Shown: piece by piece, positions 21,153-31,974 of the stretch | Layout of the letters: each line of letters begins with the position of its first letter | Numbering within the stretch: position 1 is the first letter of the stretch | Origin: Cupriavidus phytohabitans | GTDB lineage: Bacteria; Pseudomonadota; Gammaproteobacteria; Burkholderiales; Burkholderiaceae | DNA length: 64,000 nt | Direction: 5' to 3' | NCBI RefSeq assembly: GCF_000426345.1 | Contig: NZ_AUFE01000007.1 | Coordinates: forward strand, 144,821 to 208,820 | Notes under the pieces: model-generated | Told to the model about the DNA's origin: nothing | The model's database searches: none | The model's input: only the letters and a program-made list of their open reading frames with translations | Program-made: the position numbers and the translations under genes

Positions 21153-21860
21153 ATGGCCACACGCACCACCCATGTCATCCAGCACCTCGCATTCGAGCAT
21201 GCGGGCGTGATCGGCAACGCGCTGCGCGCGCGCGGCCATGCGCTGCGGGCATTCCAGGCGGGCGTCGACGACCTGCGCCCCATCGTCGATGACCCGGCCG
21301 ACCTGCTGCTGATCCTGGGCGGCCCGATCGGCGTCTACGAGACCGATGCCTATCCGTGGCTGGAAGGCGAAATCGCGCTGATCCGCCAGCGGCTGGCCGC
21401 CGGCGGCAAGATGATCGGGGTTTGCCTGGGCGCGCAGCTGATCGCCCGTGCCGCCGGCGCGCGCGTGTATCCCGGTACGCGCGAGATCGGCTGGGCGCCG
21501 ATCGTGCCGACGCCGGCAGGACTAGATTCGGCGCTTGGTGAACTCGGCGCGGCCGGCTGGGAAGTGCTGCACTGGCATGGCGATACCTTCGACCTGCCGC
21601 CCGGCGCCGAACTGCTGGCGTCCACGGCGGCGGTGACGAACCAGGCGTACGCCATCGGCAACCAGGTGCTGGCGCTGCAATTCCATCCCGAAGTGCTGCC
21701 CGGCGACATCGAGGCCTGGCTGATCGGCCATACCGTCGAACTCGGCAAGGCCGGCATCGACCCGCGCACCATCCGGGCGCGCACGGCGGAAGTCGGCGCG
21801 AGCGTGGCGGCGGCAGGCGAACGCATGTTTGCCCGCTGGCTGGAGCAGGCGGGGCTGTGA
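21153..21860 (+). CDS. Class I glutamine amidotransferase (GMP-synthase-like)
   Basis: A 235-residue stand-alone amidotransferase domain. Nucleophile Cys91 lies in GVCLGAQLIA, and His178 and Glu180 in LQFHPEV complete the triad. LLILGGPIGVYE forms the oxyanion strand. CAGGAG 7 bp upstream supports the start at 21153, although the frame is open further upstream. Such GuaA-like proteins often act as glutamine or glutathione-conjugate hydrolases with unknown partner. The stop overlaps the start of a MOSC protein by 4 bp, so the two are translationally coupled. Confidence 0.86.
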   Translation: MATRTTHVIQHLAFEHAGVIGNALRARGHALRAFQAGVDDLRPIVDDPADLLLILGGPIGVYETDAYPWLEGEIALIRQRLAAGGKMIGVCLGAQLIARAAGARVYPGTREIGWAPIVPTPAGLDSALGELGAAGWEVLHWHGDTFDLPPGAELLASTAAVTNQAYAIGNQVLALQFHPEVLPGDIEAWLIGHTVELGKAGIDPRTIRARTAEVGASVAAAGERMFARWLEQAGL

Positions 21861-22597
21861 GCACCTCAGCATTGCCGGTGCCGCGGCCGGCGTCGCATGT
21901 GCGGGCCGTGATCGACGCCGTGCTTGTTGGCGAAGTGCGGCCGTTCGGGCCCAGGGGTGTACCCAGCGGCATCGCCAAGTCAGCCGCCAGCGGGCGTGTG
22001 CGCATCGGCTCGCTCGGGCTGGAAGGCGACCAGCAGGGCGATCCCCGCCATCACGGCGGCCCGGAAAAGGCGCTGCACCACTATCCGCGCGACCACTACC
22101 CCGGCTGGCGTGCCGAACTGGCGGAACAGGGCGCGGCCGGCATTGCCGTGCTCGACGCTCCCGGTGCATTCGGCGAGAACCTGAGCACGCAGGGGCTGAC
22201 CGAGGCCGATATCTGCATCGGCGACCGTTTCCGGCTCGGCACCGCGCTGGTCGAGGTCTCGCAGGCACGCCAGCCGTGCTTCAAGCTCAACCACCGTTTC
22301 GGCTATCCCGGCATGTCGCGGGCGGTGCAGCAGAGTCTGCGCACCGGGTGGTACTACCGCGTGCTGGAAGATGGCGAGGCAGGCGCGGGCGATACGCTGG
22401 CGCTGGTGGCGCGTCCATACCCGCAATGGCCGTTGCAGCGGCTGCTGCGCGTACTGTATGTCGACCGGCTCGACTACGCCGCGCTCTGCGACATGGCCGG
22501 GCTGGTTCCGCTGGCGGAAAGCTGGCGCAAGCTTGCACGGCAGCGCCTGGAGCGGCGCGAAGTCGAAGACATGGAGCGGCGCCTGGCGGGCGGCTGA
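21857..22597 (+). CDS. MOSC-domain protein, YiiM-like
   Basis: A 246-residue protein with the MOSC fold of molybdenum-cofactor sulfurase C-termini. The family Cys lies in SQARQPCFKLNHRFG, where it can carry the cofactor or sulfur; LEGDQQGDPRHHGGPEKALHHY and FGENLSTQGL are typical of YiiM, which detoxifies N-hydroxylated compounds such as 6-N-hydroxylaminopurine. The start is GTG inside the stop of the amidotransferase gene. A C-terminal helical 3-alpha domain (QRLLRVLYVDRLDY...) is present, as in YiiM. Confidence 0.87.
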   Translation: MSTSALPVPRPASHVRAVIDAVLVGEVRPFGPRGVPSGIAKSAASGRVRIGSLGLEGDQQGDPRHHGGPEKALHHYPRDHYPGWRAELAEQGAAGIAVLDAPGAFGENLSTQGLTEADICIGDRFRLGTALVEVSQARQPCFKLNHRFGYPGMSRAVQQSLRTGWYYRVLEDGEAGAGDTLALVARPYPQWPLQRLLRVLYVDRLDYAALCDMAGLVPLAESWRKLARQRLERREVEDMERRLAGG

Positions 22598-22621
22598 GCG
22601 GCCGGTCGGCGAAGGTGGATA

Positions 22622-22873
22622 TCAGCCCTGCCGGAAGCGTCGGGCCGTGCCCTCGCGCCTGATGCGCTCCCACACCACCTGCTTTTCCTCATCGCTGAAG
22701 AATACCCAGTTGCTGACCTCGGCTGCGGTGCGGCCGCAGCCCTGGCAGATTTCATCGAACAGCGTGGAGCAGATGCCGACACAGGGGCTGTCCGGACGGT
22801 CGGACAGCGTGGAATCCGTATTGCCGGTGTCCGTTTCGGGGCGGAGCGGGGCGGATTCGAAAGACTGCGGCAT
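22622..22873 (-). CDS. DUF1289 domain protein (small Cys-rich)
   Basis: An 83-residue protein with the DUF1289 pattern SPCVGICSTLFDEICQGCGRTAAEVSNW: four cysteines in a C-x3-C-x8-C-x2-C arrangement suited to one zinc or iron-sulfur site. A helical EEKQVVWERIRREG block follows. The start at 22873 is chosen because upstream residues are unstructured and Arg/Pro-rich; no ribosome site is visible. Function is unknown. It converges on the MOSC gene. Confidence 0.83.
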   Translation of the reverse strand: MPQSFESAPLRPETDTGNTDSTLSDRPDSPCVGICSTLFDEICQGCGRTAAEVSNWVFFSDEEKQVVWERIRREGTARRFRQG

Positions 22874-23045
22874 GGTGTCGGGAGCGGGGTTGGGGTGAAA
22901 CGGGGGGACATTATACGGGGTCCGGGTGGTGGCCCGCCGGGCGCGGGCGGGCCGCAAGCCAACTACGTTGCACGTAATTGAGCCGGGTCATCGCAGCCAC
23001 TACCCTCCAGCCATACCCGCAAGGACCACACCCTGGAGCCGCCCC

Positions 23046-23513
23046 ATGCTGCAAGCCATTGCCACTCTCGCCCCCTCGCGCCGCGATGCCGCCGTCGACC
23101 CCCGCATGCACGCGATGATCGACAACATCCTGCTGGGCTCGCCAGTCGCGCGGGCGCTTGGCGTGCGGCTGGCGAGCCTCGCCCCCGAGCATGTCGAACT
23201 CGAAATGCCGTTCCTGCCGACCAATGTGACCCATGGCAGCACCGTGCACGGTGGGGTGATCGCCACCCTGATCGATATTGCCGGCGCCGCGGCCGCAGCG
23301 TCCGGAGCCAGCGCCGACGAAGTGAAGGGAGGGGCGACCAGTTCGCTGTCCGTCCAGTACCTTGCGCCGGCGCAAGGGGCGGCGTTGCGCGCCGTGGCGA
23401 CAGTGGTGCGGCGTGGCCGGCGGCAGGTGGCGACCGAGGTGTCGGTCTACGCCGAGGCCGCCGACGAAGGCGTGCTGGTGGCAAAGGCGTTGATGAGCAG
23501 CGCCATGTTCTGA
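23046..23513 (+). CDS. PaaI-family hotdog thioesterase
   Basis: A 155-residue single hotdog domain. The key helix-strand region NVTHGSTVHGGVIATLIDIAGAAAA has the HG-G-x-x-x-x-L-x-D pattern of PaaI/YbgC-like acyl-CoA thioesterases, and TSSLSVQYLAPAQG is the following conserved strand. It probably hydrolyses medium-chain or aromatic acyl-CoA esters. The start at 23046 is the nearest ATG before the conserved part; the frame is open to 22926. Confidence 0.83.
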   Translation: MLQAIATLAPSRRDAAVDPRMHAMIDNILLGSPVARALGVRLASLAPEHVELEMPFLPTNVTHGSTVHGGVIATLIDIAGAAAAASGASADEVKGGATSSLSVQYLAPAQGAALRAVATVVRRGRRQVATEVSVYAEAADEGVLVAKALMSSAMF

Positions 23514-23667
23514 GTCGCTGGAGGGCCAGCGCATGCGCGCTGGCTTCCGTTTTAAAATGCAATTAACCGCCAGAAACTTGCGCTCCACACCGTTGCGCGC
23601 CAGTAAACTGGCGCGAATGCGCTTCCAATAAGGTGGTCAGCCGGTTTCCGGGTGAAGCGGGCTTTTT

Positions 23668-23690
23668 CCCTCTCCCACAATTGGGAGGGG
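23668..23690. repeat. REP-like palindrome
   Basis: CCCTCTCCC ... GGGAGGGG, an imperfect hairpin related to the two hairpins at 27826-27948. It sits between the converging thioesterase and asparaginase genes. There is no T-run on the right side on either strand, so it is not a standard terminator. Confidence 0.6.
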
Positions 23691-23756
23691 CCCAGAAGAG
23701 AAGGCGGGCGCGTCTGGCATCGGCGCCGACACGCCCGCGCCGCCATCAGTACGGCA

Positions 23757-25025
<1,269 letters not shown>

Positions 25026-25088
25026 CTATACGTTAGGAGAATCTTGAGGGGTTATGCCGATTCGGCATGAACACCGCCGGGCGATAAA

Positions 25089-26543
25089 CTAAATCGCATA
25101 CATATCGAGATATTCATTGACCGCGATCGCCTCCAGGCGCGCCTGGTCCAGCGATACCGCCAGGATGGCCTGCTGCTGCTTCGGCGGGAAGCGCCGCGCC
25201 AGGTTGGCGCGAAATTTCTCCACCAGCAGCGGGATGCCCTCGGCGCGGCGGCGCATGTGGCCGAGGGGATACTCGACCAGCACTTCGTCGAGCACGGTGC
25301 CGTCATCCAGCGTCACGGTCAGCGCATTGGCGATCGAGCGCTTGTCGGGATCGTGGTAGTCGCGCGTCAGCGCCGGATCTTCCACGCAGGTGATCCTGGC
25401 GCGCAGCGCGTCGATGCGCGGGTCGGCCGCAACATCATCCTCATAGTCCGCGGCGGTCAGGCGCCCGAACAGCAATGGCACCGCCACCATGTACTGGATG
25501 CAATGGTCGCGGTCAGCGGGATTGCTGAGCGGGCCTTTCTTGTCGATGATGCGCAGGCACGCCTCATGGGTGCGGATGGTGATGGATGCAATATCCGCGG
25601 CCCCGTGCCCGGCGAGCGCGAGCGCGCCATGCAGCTGCATGGCCGCTTCCACCGCGGTCTGCGCATGGAACTCGGCCGGGAACGCGACCTTGAACAGCAC
25701 GTTCTCCATCACGTATGTACCGTACGGCCGCTGGAATTTGAACGGCTGTCCCTTGAACAGCACGTCATAGAAGCCCCACGTCTTCGCTGTCAGCACCGAC
25801 GGGTAGCCCATTTCACCGGTGCGCGCGATCAGAGCCAGCCGCACCGCGCGGCTGGTGGCATCGCCGGCGGCCCAGCTCTTGCGGCTGCCGGTGTTGGGCG
25901 CATGGCGATAGGTGCGCAGGCTCTGGCCGTCGACCCAAGCCAGCGACACCGCGTTGATGATCTCGTCGCGCGTCAGCCCCAGCATTTGCGCGACCACGGC
26001 GGTGGACGCCACCTTGACCAGCACCACGTGGTCCAGGCCCACCTTGTTGAACGAGTTTTCCAGCGCAATGCAGCCCTGGATCTCATGCGCCTTGATCATG
26101 GCCGTGAGCACGGCCCTCATCGTCAGTGGCTTGCGGCCGGCGGCAATGTCGTTGCGCGAGATCCAATCCGCGGTGGCGAGGATGCCGCCGAGGTTGTCGG
26201 ACGGGTGGCCCCATTCGGCGGCCAGCCAGGTGTCGTTGAAATCCAGCCAGCGGATCATCGCGCCGATGTTGAACGCGGCCTGGACCGGGTCGAGCTGGAA
26301 CTGGGTGCCCGGCACGCGCGCGCCGTTGGGCACGATCGTGCCCGGGACGACGGGGCCGAGCAGCTTGGTGCAGGCCGGGTAGGACAGGGCTTCGAGCCCG
26401 CAGCCGAGTGTGTCGATCAGGCAGTTGCGGGCGGTATCGTAGGCGAGGCCGCTCCTGATCTCGTAGCCGGTGACATAGTCGACGATGTCGACCAGCACCT
26501 GGTCCGGATCGGGGCGTTGCGTGGACGGCGTGCCGGTGGACAT
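25089..26543 (-). CDS. prpD: 2-methylcitrate dehydratase PrpD (MmgE/PrpD family)
   Basis: A 484-residue protein of the MmgE/PrpD family, cofactor-free, that dehydrates 2-methylcitrate to 2-methyl-cis-aconitate. Typical segments are [36 protein letters not shown] and [33 protein letters not shown]. It is the distal gene of the methylcitrate operon, 25 bp after prpF. The same operon encodes AcnD and PrpF, which carry out the same step, so there is apparent redundancy. Confidence 0.92.
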   Translation of the reverse strand: MSTGTPSTQRPDPDQVLVDIVDYVTGYEIRSGLAYDTARNCLIDTLGCGLEALSYPACTKLLGPVVPGTIVPNGARVPGTQFQLDPVQAAFNIGAMIRWLDFNDTWLAAEWGHPSDNLGGILATADWISRNDIAAGRKPLTMRAVLTAMIKAHEIQGCIALENSFNKVGLDHVVLVKVASTAVVAQMLGLTRDEIINAVSLAWVDGQSLRTYRHAPNTGSRKSWAAGDATSRAVRLALIARTGEMGYPSVLTAKTWGFYDVLFKGQPFKFQRPYGTYVMENVLFKVAFPAEFHAQTAVEAAMQLHGALALAGHGAADIASITIRTHEACLRIIDKKGPLSNPADRDHCIQYMVAVPLLFGRLTAADYEDDVAADPRIDALRARITCVEDPALTRDYHDPDKRSIANALTVTLDDGTVLDEVLVEYPLGHMRRRAEGIPLLVEKFRANLARRFPPKQQQAILAVSLDQARLEAIAVNEYLDMYAI

Positions 26544-26568
26544 GAGCGGCCTCGCGGGAGGGCAAGGG

Positions 26569-27759
26569 TCAGAACGCGTCGCCCGGCACGCGCACCCAGC
26601 CTTCCATCAGCACGCGCGCGCTGCGGCTCATGATGGCCTTCTTGACGGCCCATTCGCCATTGACCTGCTGCGCCTCGGCGCCCACGCGCAGCGTGCCGGA
26701 GGGGTGCCCGAAACGCACTGCATTGCGTTCGCCGCCGCCGGCAGCCAGGTTGACCAGCGTGCCGGGGATGGCCGCCGCGGTGCCGATGGCAACGGCCGCC
26801 GTGCCCATCATCGCGTGGTGCAGCTTGCCCATCGAGAGCGCACGCACCAGCAGGTCGACGTCGGCCGCAGCCACCTTCTTGCCGCTGGAGGCGGTGTAGT
26901 CGGCCGGCTTGGCCACGAATGCGACCTTGGGCGTGTGCTGGCGCTTGGCGGCCTCGTCCACGTCCTTGATCAGGCCCATGCGCAGCGCGCCATAGGCGCG
27001 GATGGTCTCGAACATCGCCAGCGCCTTGGTATCGCTGTTGATGGCGTCCTGCAGTTCGGTGCCCGTATAGCCGATGCTCTCCGCATTGACGAAGATGGTC
27101 GGGATGCCGGCGTTGATCATGGTCGCCTTGAGCGTGCCGACGCCCGGCACTTCCAGGTCGTCGACCACGTTGCCGGTCGGGAACATCGCGCCGCCGGCGC
27201 CTTCTTCCTCGGCGGCCGGGTCCATGAACTCGAGCTGCACTTCGGCGGCCGGGAACGTCACGCCGTCGAGTTCGAAGTCACCGGTTTCCTGCACTTCACC
27301 GTTGGTGATGGGCACGTGGCCGATGATGGTCTTGCCGATATTGGCTTGCCAGATGCGCACGGTGGCAACGCCGTTCTGCGGGATACGGCTCGGGTCGAGC
27401 AGGCCGGCGCTGATGGCGAACGGGCCGACCGCTGCGGACAGGTTGCCGCAGTTGCCGCTCCAGTCCACGAACGACTGGTCGATCGAGACCTGGCCGAACA
27501 GGTAGTCGACATCGTGGTCCGCACGCGTGCTCTTCGACACGATTACGGTCTTGCTGGTGCTGGAGGTGGCGCCGCCCATGCCGTCGATCTGCTTGCCGTA
27601 CGGGTCGGGGCTGCCGATCACGCGCATCAGCAGTGCGTCGCGGGCGGGGCCGGGGGCCTGCGCGGTCTCGGGCAGGTCTTGCAGGCGGAAGAACACGCCC
27701 TTGCTGGTGCCGCCACGGATGTAGGTGGCGGGGATCTTGATCTGGGGTACGTGGGCCAT
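26569..27759 (-). CDS. prpF: 2-methylaconitate isomerase PrpF
   Basis: A 396-residue protein of the PrpF/DapF-like fold. With AcnD it supports the AcnD route by isomerising trans-2-methylaconitate to the cis form. Motifs include [16 protein letters not shown] at the N-terminus, [18 protein letters not shown] with a catalytic Cys candidate, and [24 protein letters not shown]. The start at 27759 matches the family; upstream codons to 27873 read through a repeat element. It lies 25 bp before prpD and is separated from acnD by a 123-bp palindromic element. Confidence 0.93.
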   Translation of the reverse strand: MAHVPQIKIPATYIRGGTSKGVFFRLQDLPETAQAPGPARDALLMRVIGSPDPYGKQIDGMGGATSSTSKTVIVSKSTRADHDVDYLFGQVSIDQSFVDWSGNCGNLSAAVGPFAISAGLLDPSRIPQNGVATVRIWQANIGKTIIGHVPITNGEVQETGDFELDGVTFPAAEVQLEFMDPAAEEEGAGGAMFPTGNVVDDLEVPGVGTLKATMINAGIPTIFVNAESIGYTGTELQDAINSDTKALAMFETIRAYGALRMGLIKDVDEAAKRQHTPKVAFVAKPADYTASSGKKVAAADVDLLVRALSMGKLHHAMMGTAAVAIGTAAAIPGTLVNLAAGGGERNAVRFGHPSGTLRVGAEAQQVNGEWAVKKAIMSRSARVLMEGWVRVPGDAF

Positions 27760-27825
27760 GGGAATGAATGTCGTGGTTAGGTATGCGAAGGGAGCCGATC
27801 GTAGCCGGCACCCCTGGCGGACGCT

Positions 27826-27948
27826 CCCCTCTCCCGCGAAGTGGGAGAGGGGTGGGGGTGAGGGCGGGAGCACCCACGAAGTGAAGCGCTTCGGTGCTGC
27901 ACGCGCCGGCCCTCACCCCCGGCCCCTCTCCCGCGCGCGGGAGAGGGG
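27826..27948. repeat. Large symmetric palindromic (BIME-like) element between acnD and prpF
   Basis: Two 10-bp-stem hairpins of CCCCTCTCCC/GGGAGAGGGG (27826-27852 and 27923-27948) are in inverted orientation. They flank GGGGGTGAGGGC (27854-27865) and its exact complement GCCCTCACCCCC (27909-27920). The centre is the perfect palindrome GAAGCGCTTC (27883-27892). The whole 123 bp is symmetric about one point near 27887. It resembles a paired REP/BIME mobile palindrome and could stall transcription or protect mRNA ends within the operon. Confidence 0.85.
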
Positions 27949-27968
27949 AGCAAACACCCGGCAACTTG

Positions 27969-30581
27969 TTATGCCGCCGCCTTGCTCGACTCCAGGAAGT
28001 CCTGCGCAAACCGCTGCAGCACCCCGCCAGCCTCATAGATCGAAACTTCCTCATCGCTGTCGAGGCGGCAAGTCACCGGCACTTCCACGCGCTCGCCATT
28101 CTTGCGATGCACCACCAGCGTCAGCGTGGCGCGCGGCTGGCGTTCGCCGATCACGTCATAGGTCTCGGTGCCGTCCAGCCCCAGCGTCAGGCGGTTCACG
28201 CCCGGCTTGAACTCCAGCGGCAGCACGCCCATGCCGATCAGGTTGGTGCGGTGGATGCGCTCGAAGCCTTCGGCAACGATCACTTCCACGCCGGCCAGGC
28301 GCACACCCTTGGCGGCCCAGTCGCGCGACGAGCCCTGGCCATAGTCCGCGCCGGCGATGATGATCAGCGGCTGCTTGCGGTCCATGTAGGTCTCGATCGC
28401 TTCCCACATGCGCACGACCTTGCCTTCCGGCTCGATGCGCGCCAGCGAACCCTTCTTTACCTGGCCGTCGACCACGGCCATTTCATTGATGAGCGTGGGG
28501 TTGGCGAAGGTGGCGCGCTGCGCCGTCAGGTGGTCGCCCCGGTGCGTCGCGTACGAATTGAAGTCCTCTTCCGGCAGGCCCATCTTGGCCAGGTACTCGC
28601 CGGCCGCGCTGTTCAGCAGGATCGCGTTGGACGGCGACAGGTGGTCGGTGGTGATGTTGTCGCCCAGCACCGCCAGCGGACGCAGGCCCTGGAGCGTGCG
28701 CTCGCCGGCCAGCGCGCCTTCCCAGTACGGCGGACGGCGGATATAGGTGCTCTGCGGGCGCCAGTCGTACAGCGGCGCGGCGCTCTCGCCGGTCTCCGCG
28801 GTCAGCGCGAACATCGGCTCGTAGACCTTGCGGAACTGCTCGGGCTTCACGCTTTGCCTGACGATGGCGTCGATCTCTTCATCGGTCGGCCAGATGTCCT
28901 TCAGGTAGACCGGCTTGCCGTCCTGGTCCGTGCCCAGCACATCCTTTTCGATATCGAAGCGGATGGTGCCGGCAATGGCGTAGGCGACAACCAGCGGCGG
29001 CGAGGCCAGGAAAGCCTGCTTGGCGTACGGGTGGATGCGGCCGTCGAAGTTGCGGTTGCCGGACAGCACGGCGGTGGCGTACAGGTCGCGGTCGATGATT
29101 TCCTGCTGGATCTTCGGATCGAGCGCGCCGGACATGCCATTGCAGGTAGTGCACGCGAACGCGACGATGCCGAAGCCGAGCTTTTCCAGGTCAGGCAGCA
29201 GGTTCGCTTCTTCCAGGTACAGCTCGACCGCCTTGGAGCCGGGCGCCAGCGACGACTTGACCCACGGCTTGCGCGTCAGGCCGCGCGCGTTGGCGTTGCG
29301 GGCCAGCAGCGCGGCGGCGATCACGTTGCGCGGGTTGCTGGTGTTGGTGCAGCTGGTAATGGCGGCGATGATCACGGCGCCATCGGGCATCAGGCCTTCG
29401 GCCTCCTGCGCGCGGGCCTTGTCCAGGTCCACGGCGATGCCACGCTCGGCCAGCGCCGAGGTCGGCAGGCGCTTGTGCGGGTTCGACGGGCCGGCCATGT
29501 TGCGCACCACGCTCGACAGGTCGAACTTCAGCACGCGCTCGTATTCGGCGTTCTGCAGCGAATCCGCCCACAGGCCCGCGGTCTTGGCGTACGTTTCGAC
29601 CAGCTTGAGCTGCTCGTCGGTGCGGCCGGTCAGGCGCAGGTATTCGATGGTCTGCTCGTCGATGAAGAACATCGCCGCGGTGGCGCCGTATTCCGGGGCC
29701 ATGTTGGAGATGGTGGCGCGGTCGCCGAGCGTCAGGCTCGACGCGCCTTCGCCGCGGAACTCCAGGTAGGCGCCGACCACTTTTTCCTTGCGCAGGAATT
29801 CGGTCAGGGCCAGCACGATGTCGGTGGCGGTGATGCCGGGCTGGCGCTTGCCGGTCAGCTCGACGCCGACGATATCCGGCAGGCGCATCCACGAGGCGCG
29901 GCCGAGCATCACGTTCTCGGCTTCCAGGCCGCCCACGCCGATGGCGATCACGCCCAGCGCATCGACGTGCGGGGTGTGGCTGTCGGTACCGACGCAGGTA
30001 TCGGGGTAGGCCACGCCATGGTCAGCGTGGATCACGGGCGACATCTTTTCCAGGTTGATCTGGTGCATGATGCCGTTGCCCGGCGGGATCACATCGACGT
30101 TCTTGAACGCCTTCTTGGTCCAGTCGATGAAATGGAAACGGTCTTCGTTGCGGCGGTCTTCGATGGCGCGGTTTTTCTCGAACGCCTGCGGGTCGAAGCC
30201 ACCGCATTCCACCGCCAGCGAGTGGTCGACGATCAGCTGCACCGGCACCACCGGGTTGACCTTGGCGGGGTCGCCGCCCTGGTCGGCAATGGCGTCGCGC
30301 AGGCCGGCCAGGTCCACCAGCGCGGTCTGGCCCAGGATGTCGTGGCACACCACGCGCGCGGGGAACCACGGGAAGTCGAGGTCGCGCTTGCGCTCGATCA
30401 GCTGCTTCAGCGAATCCGTCAGCGTGGCGGGCTCGCAGCGGCGCACCAGGTTTTCTGCCAGCACGCGCGACGTGTACGGCAGCTTGTCGTAGGCACCCGG
30501 CTGGATGGCCTCAACGGCGGCGCGCGCGTCGAAGTAATCCAGCTTGGTGCCCGGTAGCGGTTTGCGGTTTGCAGAATTCAT
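27969..30581 (-). CDS. acnD: Fe-S 2-methylcitrate dehydratase AcnD
   Basis: An 870-residue aconitase-superfamily protein dehydrating 2-methylcitrate in the methylcitrate cycle. The 4Fe-4S cysteines are in AITSCTNTSNPRNV and ACTTCNGMSGALDP. The N-terminal domain has GTDSHTPHVDALGVIAIGVGG, and the swivel domain has GADYGQGSSRDWAAKGVRLAGVEVIVAEGFERIHR. Its length and the CNGMSGALD form fit AcnD rather than the housekeeping aconitase. It lies downstream of prpC with a stem-loop between them and is followed by prpF. Confidence 0.93.
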   Translation of the reverse strand: MNSANRKPLPGTKLDYFDARAAVEAIQPGAYDKLPYTSRVLAENLVRRCEPATLTDSLKQLIERKRDLDFPWFPARVVCHDILGQTALVDLAGLRDAIADQGGDPAKVNPVVPVQLIVDHSLAVECGGFDPQAFEKNRAIEDRRNEDRFHFIDWTKKAFKNVDVIPPGNGIMHQINLEKMSPVIHADHGVAYPDTCVGTDSHTPHVDALGVIAIGVGGLEAENVMLGRASWMRLPDIVGVELTGKRQPGITATDIVLALTEFLRKEKVVGAYLEFRGEGASSLTLGDRATISNMAPEYGATAAMFFIDEQTIEYLRLTGRTDEQLKLVETYAKTAGLWADSLQNAEYERVLKFDLSSVVRNMAGPSNPHKRLPTSALAERGIAVDLDKARAQEAEGLMPDGAVIIAAITSCTNTSNPRNVIAAALLARNANARGLTRKPWVKSSLAPGSKAVELYLEEANLLPDLEKLGFGIVAFACTTCNGMSGALDPKIQQEIIDRDLYATAVLSGNRNFDGRIHPYAKQAFLASPPLVVAYAIAGTIRFDIEKDVLGTDQDGKPVYLKDIWPTDEEIDAIVRQSVKPEQFRKVYEPMFALTAETGESAAPLYDWRPQSTYIRRPPYWEGALAGERTLQGLRPLAVLGDNITTDHLSPSNAILLNSAAGEYLAKMGLPEEDFNSYATHRGDHLTAQRATFANPTLINEMAVVDGQVKKGSLARIEPEGKVVRMWEAIETYMDRKQPLIIIAGADYGQGSSRDWAAKGVRLAGVEVIVAEGFERIHRTNLIGMGVLPLEFKPGVNRLTLGLDGTETYDVIGERQPRATLTLVVHRKNGERVEVPVTCRLDSDEEVSIYEAGGVLQRFAQDFLESSKAAA

Positions 30582-30609
30582 GGTGTAGGGAAATCTATAT
30601 AAGTATGAA

Positions 30610-30650
30610 AAAGGGGTAGTGGTCCCGTGTCAGCGACCAACTACCCCTTT
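30610..30650 (-). terminator. Terminator-like stem-loop between prpC and acnD
   Basis: AAAGGGGTAGT + GGTC pairs with GACC + ACTACCCCTTT (one bulged A, loop of 10). On the minus strand the stem is followed by a T-run (CCCCTTTTTC). It lies after the prpC stop and 29 bp before the acnD start. It can act as an intrinsic terminator or attenuator that lowers acnD-prpF-prpD expression relative to prpBC. Whether it terminates is not known. Confidence 0.65.
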
Positions 30651-30701
30651 GCCCTCAGGCGGATCAATGCAACCCGACAAAGGGCAATCCGGCAGCCGGT
30701 C

Positions 30702-31859
30702 TTACTTGCGATCCTTGATCGGCACGAACTTCAGGTTCTCCGGACCGGTGTAGTTGGCGCTCGGGCGGATGATCTTGTTGTCGATGCGTTGCTCGATGAT
30801 GTGCGCGGCCCAGCCGGACGTACGCGCGATCACGAACAGCGGCGTGAACATCGCCGTCGGCACGCCCATCATGTGGTAGCTCACCGCGCTGAACCAGTCC
30901 AGGTTCGGGAACATCTTCTTGATGTCCCACATCACGGTTTCCAGGCGCTCGGCGATATCGAACATCTTCATCGAGCCGGCATCCTTCGACAGCTTCTTCG
31001 CCACTTCCTTGATCACCTGGTTGCGCGGGTCGCTGATGGTGTACACCGGGTGGCCAAAGCCGATCACGACTTCCTTGTTCTCGACGCGGCGGGTGATGTC
31101 GGCCTGGGCCTCGTCCGCGTTGTCATAGCGCTTCTGGATCTCAAAAGCGACTTCGTTGGCGCCGCCGTGCTTCGGGCCGCGCAGCGCACCGATCGCGCCG
31201 GCGATCGACGAATACATGTCCGAACCCGTGCCAGCGATCACGCGGGCGGTGAAGGTCGAGGCGTTGAACTCGTGCTCGGCGTACAGGTTGAGCGACGTGT
31301 TCATGGCGCTTTCCCACAGCGCCGACGGTTTCTTGCCATGCAGCAGGTGCAGGAAGTGGCCGCCGATGGAGTCATCGTCGGTTTCCACCTCGATACGCTT
31401 GCCGTTGTGGCTGTAGTGGTACCAGTACAGCAGCATCGAACCCAGGCTGGCCATCAGGCGGTCGGCAATATCGCGCGCGCCCGGGGTGTTGTGGTCCTCC
31501 TTCTCCGGCAGCACGGTGCCCAGCACCGACACGCCGGTGCGCATCACGTCCATCGGGTGGGCGCTGGCCGGAACCCATTCCAGCGCGGCCTTGACGTTGG
31601 CGGGCAGGCCGCGCAGCGACTTCAGCTTGGCCTTGTAGGCGGTCAGCTCGGATTTGGTTGGCAGCTTGCCGTGCACCAGCAGGTGGGCGATTTCTTCGAA
31701 TTCGCAGGTCTCGGCGATGTCGAGGATGTCGTAGCCGCGGTAGTGCAGGTCGTTGCCGGTACGGCCGACCGTGCACAGTGCGGTATTGCCGGCGGTGACG
31801 CCGGACAGCGCGACGGATTTCTTGGGCTTGGGAGTGACGAGCGGTTGCGCTTCGGACAT
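30702..31859 (-). CDS. prpC: 2-methylcitrate synthase
   Basis: A 385-residue citrate-synthase-family enzyme condensing propionyl-CoA with oxaloacetate to 2-methylcitrate. Active-site His residues lie in GPKHGGANE and GFGHPVYT, and the Asp in [14 protein letters not shown]. The N-terminal [21 protein letters not shown] is typical of PrpC-type synthases. AAGGAG lies about 9 bp before the ATG on the minus strand. It is the second gene of the prp operon, 115 bp after prpB. Confidence 0.94.
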   Translation of the reverse strand: MSEAQPLVTPKPKKSVALSGVTAGNTALCTVGRTGNDLHYRGYDILDIAETCEFEEIAHLLVHGKLPTKSELTAYKAKLKSLRGLPANVKAALEWVPASAHPMDVMRTGVSVLGTVLPEKEDHNTPGARDIADRLMASLGSMLLYWYHYSHNGKRIEVETDDDSIGGHFLHLLHGKKPSALWESAMNTSLNLYAEHEFNASTFTARVIAGTGSDMYSSIAGAIGALRGPKHGGANEVAFEIQKRYDNADEAQADITRRVENKEVVIGFGHPVYTISDPRNQVIKEVAKKLSKDAGSMKMFDIAERLETVMWDIKKMFPNLDWFSAVSYHMMGVPTAMFTPLFVIARTSGWAAHIIEQRIDNKIIRPSANYTGPENLKFVPIKDRK

Positions 31860-31974
31860 CTGGGTCTCCTTGATGTGATGCCTGGTGTTGCCTGTTAGTG
31901 ATCGGCCGGATCTGTGCGACCGAACGGCCGGGAGGGGATATACCCGGCCCGGCCGCGCCTGCCTCTATGGTGTC

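Noticed and set aside
27894..30557. An 887-codon plus-strand open frame opposite acnD
   Set aside because: Antisense shadow of acnD, rich in Val/Gln/His/Arg with no domain.
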